From: Salticus scenicus | Lineage: Eukaryota > Arthropoda > Arachnida > Araneae > Salticidae | Length of the DNA stretch: 64,000 nucleotides | Assembly (NCBI GenBank): GCA_963930645.1 | Contig: CAWVNO010001198.1 | Span: 1,051,001 to 1,115,000, forward strand | Reading direction: 5' to 3' | Part shown: positions 61,979 through 64,000 of the stretch, in pieces | Layout: the number at the start of each line of letters is the position of its first letter | Position numbering within the stretch: the first letter of the stretch is position 1 | Position numbers and translations under genes: made by a program | Notes under the pieces: model-generated | What the model was told of the DNA's origin: nothing | Database searches by the model: none | Seen by the model: the letters and a program-made list of their open reading frames with translations, nothing else

Positions 61979-63184
61979 TTAAAACTTTATAGCTAATATC
62001 TGTTCCAAATCTCTTACACGACTCAAGGCTGTATAAACCAAACTCATACTTCGATTGTCATCTAAGCTGATTACAATTTTCGAATTATCTATCGTATCGC
62101 CTTGATATTTATGAATTGTACCGGCAAATGCTAACACTAGAGGAAAACGTCCAGTATACCCTGACGTGAACACTCTAACTTCGGCATTCGTTTTAGGATT
62201 TCTACACACTGCAGCATTTTTTTCAATATCATAGCAAAGAAAGATTAACCTAGTACCATTATTACAACCCTTCGCACAATAGTTTGCAGTTACAAACACC
62301 TCACAATTTGACTTCAAGACCAGATCTTCATGTAACTCTATTTCCGGGCCTTCGATTTTATGTTTCAAATAAAACTTATTAAAACTGTTGACAGTTGTAT
62401 TTTGATGAGCCATGGCTTTATCCGCTTTCATTAAAAGAGTCCTATCGATATCCTGTACTACTGGAAATTTTTCGCATATGTAAGCAAACATGCCTGTCGT
62501 GTCTTTTTTATCAATAAATTGACGTAATTCCTTCACAATTTTTCCATATTCGGGTGTAAATCTATGATTTTCCTTCAAACGAATCTTGCAAACGTCGTAT
62601 CGTTTTTCGTTTAAATTAATGCTAAACAAATTATGCTCAGAACTGATGGGTTCGAGTTGATGAGGATCTCCCATGCAAACAAATAGCAATGGGCCGTGGG
62701 ACCTATCCATAAAATATCTAATGAGCCAATATATCAGCCATCCATTAATCATAGACACTTCGTCCACGAGTACCAAATGAGGAAAAATGTCGCATTTGAA
62801 TTGAGACAAAATCTCTCGACTTTTATCTATAGATTTCAACAAATCTTTTTCGTTTTCTAACTTATCTTCTATTTTTTTAACGTGTTTAGAATTCAGCTTA
62901 AGTGTGGAATGAATTGTACAACCCTCTATCGCTTCAGCACTATGAGCCGTGAAACTCATCCTAATCTGTGGAGCCTTAATCAGATCGAAAGTATTTTTAA
63001 CCAAATGCGATTTGCCAGTACCCGGACCCCCAGAAACAATCACTAATAATTTGCGAGGCTTCCTGATCCAGTCGACGACATAATTGAAAAATTTTTTCTG
63101 AGATTTGCTTAAAGTAAGAAAATGTTCACGGAGCCCTTGCTTATCAACTACGATATCGGAGGTTACAGCATACGTGGATGCCAT
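61979..63184 (-). CDS. Pif1-like superfamily 1 DNA helicase (401 aa)
   Basis: Walker A GGPGTGKSH near residues 51-59, Walker B LVDEVSM near 136-142, motif III GDPHQLEP near 169-176, motif IV-like KENHRF near 205, and a C-terminal TIHKYQGDT (motif V) near 354-362, then YTALSRVR (motif VI). This order identifies the Pif1/RecD branch of SF1, which unwinds 5'-3' and resolves G-quadruplexes. It is shorter than cellular Pif1. It is distinct from the large P143-type helicase, not seen here. ATG in CAAAGATGG. Confidence 0.85.
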   Translation of the reverse strand: MASTYAVTSDIVVDKQGLREHFLTLSKSQKKFFNYVVDWIRKPRKLLVIVSGGPGTGKSHLVKNTFDLIKAPQIRMSFTAHSAEAIEGCTIHSTLKLNSKHVKKIEDKLENEKDLLKSIDKSREILSQFKCDIFPHLVLVDEVSMINGWLIYWLIRYFMDRSHGPLLFVCMGDPHQLEPISSEHNLFSINLNEKRYDVCKIRLKENHRFTPEYGKIVKELRQFIDKKDTTGMFAYICEKFPVVQDIDRTLLMKADKAMAHQNTTVNSFNKFYLKHKIEGPEIELHEDLVLKSNCEVFVTANYCAKGCNNGTRLIFLCYDIEKNAAVCRNPKTNAEVRVFTSGYTGRFPLVLAFAGTIHKYQGDTIDNSKIVISLDDNRSMSLVYTALSRVRDLEQILAIKF

Positions 63185-63643
63185 CTTTGTCAGAAAAAGA
63201 CCGTTTCCTTGATTCTTGTAAATTCTGAAGGTCAGACTGCCGAATATATTCTATTTATTTGTAATAGAGTACCTAAAGCCTATTTGACGGATTTATACAC
63301 CTTGTATATGGGACGCGAATTACAAGATTCATCCACGGAATACGTGGAATCAATTATTTCGTTGAAGGTCGACGAAATTATAAAGCCAGACGAATGGCTA
63401 AATTGCGTAATATGGACACGATACCGAGAACAAAAAGATAAGTCAAGCCTGGAATTGTTTGTAAAAAGACCTAAAAAGTCTGAATTATACTATGCAGTAG
63501 GTACCAACGGCACACTCTTGATTTGTAGAAGAAATTCAACTGAGAGTATAAAACTTCACGAAAGCACGATTGAAATGTTTTGTGGAAAATCTAGACTGTA
63601 CTGTAACAATCCGACAATAGAATGGGTCAATAAAGATTTATAA
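63122..63643 (+). CDS. Unknown 173 aa protein, divergent from the helicase
   Basis: Its first 63 nt overlap the helicase 5' end on the opposite strand. N-terminal IRGCHLCQKK (C-x2-C), beta-rich middle, two further cysteines near 153 and 159. No membrane segment. A TFIIS-like or small zinc protein is possible, but no family is recognised. Confidence 0.6.
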   Translation: MFTEPLLINYDIGGYSIRGCHLCQKKTVSLILVNSEGQTAEYILFICNRVPKAYLTDLYTLYMGRELQDSSTEYVESIISLKVDEIIKPDEWLNCVIWTRYREQKDKSSLELFVKRPKKSELYYAVGTNGTLLICRRNSTESIKLHESTIEMFCGKSRLYCNNPTIEWVNKDL

Positions 63644-63754
63644 ATATTATAGCCTTAAACCAATGTAGACTATACTGTAACAATCCAACAGGAGAATGAG
63701 TTAATAAATATTTATGGCGGCTTATTTATAGGAAGGTGCCACACCCACCCTTGA

Positions 63755-63772
63755 AAAAAAAAAAAAAAAAAA

Positions 63773-63807
<35 letters not shown>
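63755..63807. terminator. A22T31 palindrome
   Basis: Left flank GCCACACCCACCC; right flank AT element E copy 3. Confidence 0.75.
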
Positions 63808-63811
<4 letters not shown>

Positions 63812-63903
63812 GACCTTGAAGCTCGTTGCCACAAAAAGCAAGTCGGAGCAAAATAGGAGAAGGTAGGAGCATGAATCGTAGCTACCCTATAGAAATGGAT
63901 AGA

Positions 63904-63936
<33 letters not shown>

Positions 63937-64000
63937 ATATTATAATATATTTATATTATAATATATTTATAATAATATTTATATTTATATTATATTTATA
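63808..64000 (+). repeat. AT element E, copy 3 (cut by window end)
   Basis: Same arm as copy 2 (AATGACCTTGAAGCTCGTTG to CCTATAGAAATGGATAG), then a T-run and TTATATTATAATATATTTAT units that continue past the window. Confidence 0.75.

Noticed and set aside
61979..63184. Baculovirus-type P143 helicase
   Set aside because: Length is only 401 aa and the motifs fit the Pif1/RecD branch, not P143.
957..63807. CRISPR array from regularly spaced A/T palindromes
   Set aside because: Spacing is irregular and spaced by whole genes, and there is no repeat-spacer structure or cas gene.
1..64000. tRNA or rRNA genes
   Set aside because: I saw no cloverleaf with a T-loop consensus and no rRNA-like conserved blocks.

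Overview
The window looks like a stretch of a large double-stranded DNA virus of arthropods related to the class Naldaviricetes (the baculovirus, nudivirus, hytrosavirus and filamentous virus lineage). It carries hallmark genes of that class: P74/PIF-0 (11494-12918, minus), a PIF-2-like protein (18386-19303, minus), a probable PIF-8/VP91-like protein (27375-29564, plus), a P33/Erv-type sulfhydryl oxidase (15945-16832, plus), the RNA polymerase subunit LEF-9 (43511-45088, minus) and a family B DNA polymerase (23218-26274, minus). These proteins are divergent and much of the remaining gene content is unfamiliar, so I assign it to the class but not to a family. Core frames are intact. This favours a functional viral genome or a very young integration over an old endogenous copy.

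Layout. 1-4.6 kb: a tandem pair of unknown genes, a dispersed-repeat copy, three tandem RING/RS-tail genes and an AlkB-type dioxygenase. 4.6-5.6 kb: tandem repeats and a long AT element. 5.6-17.2 kb: a 536 aa unknown protein, F-box-like paralogues, a PhyH-type dioxygenase, a methyltransferase-like membrane protein, P74 and P33. 17.7-22.4 kb: PIF-2-like and a zinc-binding paralogue pair. 23-27 kb: DNA polymerase, then a truncated second copy of its exonuclease domain. 27-32 kb: PIF-8-like, deoxynucleoside kinase and a sushi-domain membrane protein. 32-40 kb: a YxxD-repeat protein and a 1544 aa coiled-coil protein. 40-47 kb: zinc-finger protein, innexin, LEF-9, a Bcl-2-like protein and a Z-alpha-domain protein. 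47-51 kb: an inverted gene duplication and an XRN1-like exonuclease. 52-59 kb: a compact cluster of small genes, several membrane-bound, plus a second Bcl-2-like gene. 59.8-61.2 kb: an inserted repeat element. 61-64 kb: an RG/RS-rich basic protein, a Pif1-like helicase and another AT element.

The most striking property is architectural. About forty near-symmetric A(n)T(n) palindromes, each arm about 20-45 nt, stand at gene boundaries. Many begin at or within a few bases of a stop codon. Their flanks carry a small set of recurring modules: an outward-facing GTGGGYGTGGC box followed by a TATA box; a CACGTGGGCGG-GCATTTTCTAAG block; or GGTTGGTTGG repeats. A separate dispersed non-coding repeat of about 0.3-0.5 kb occurs six times, and an AT-rich element with a conserved arm of about 100 bp occurs three times. 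Both are candidate hr/origin-like elements.

Two start-site classes appear. Many accessory genes (RING, F-box-like, Bcl-2-like, Z-alpha, zinc-binding families) lie downstream of a TATA box next to a palindrome, which suggests early transcription by host Pol II. Core and structural-looking genes are tightly packed, often overlap, and carry A-A-T/C-A-A-A-G or TAAG immediately before the ATG, which suggests late transcription by the viral polymerase containing LEF-9. Several accessory genes look captured from animal hosts (innexin, Bcl-2, Z-alpha, sushi, AlkB, PhyH, XRN1-like) and point to interference with cell-cell junctions, apoptosis and nucleic-acid sensing.
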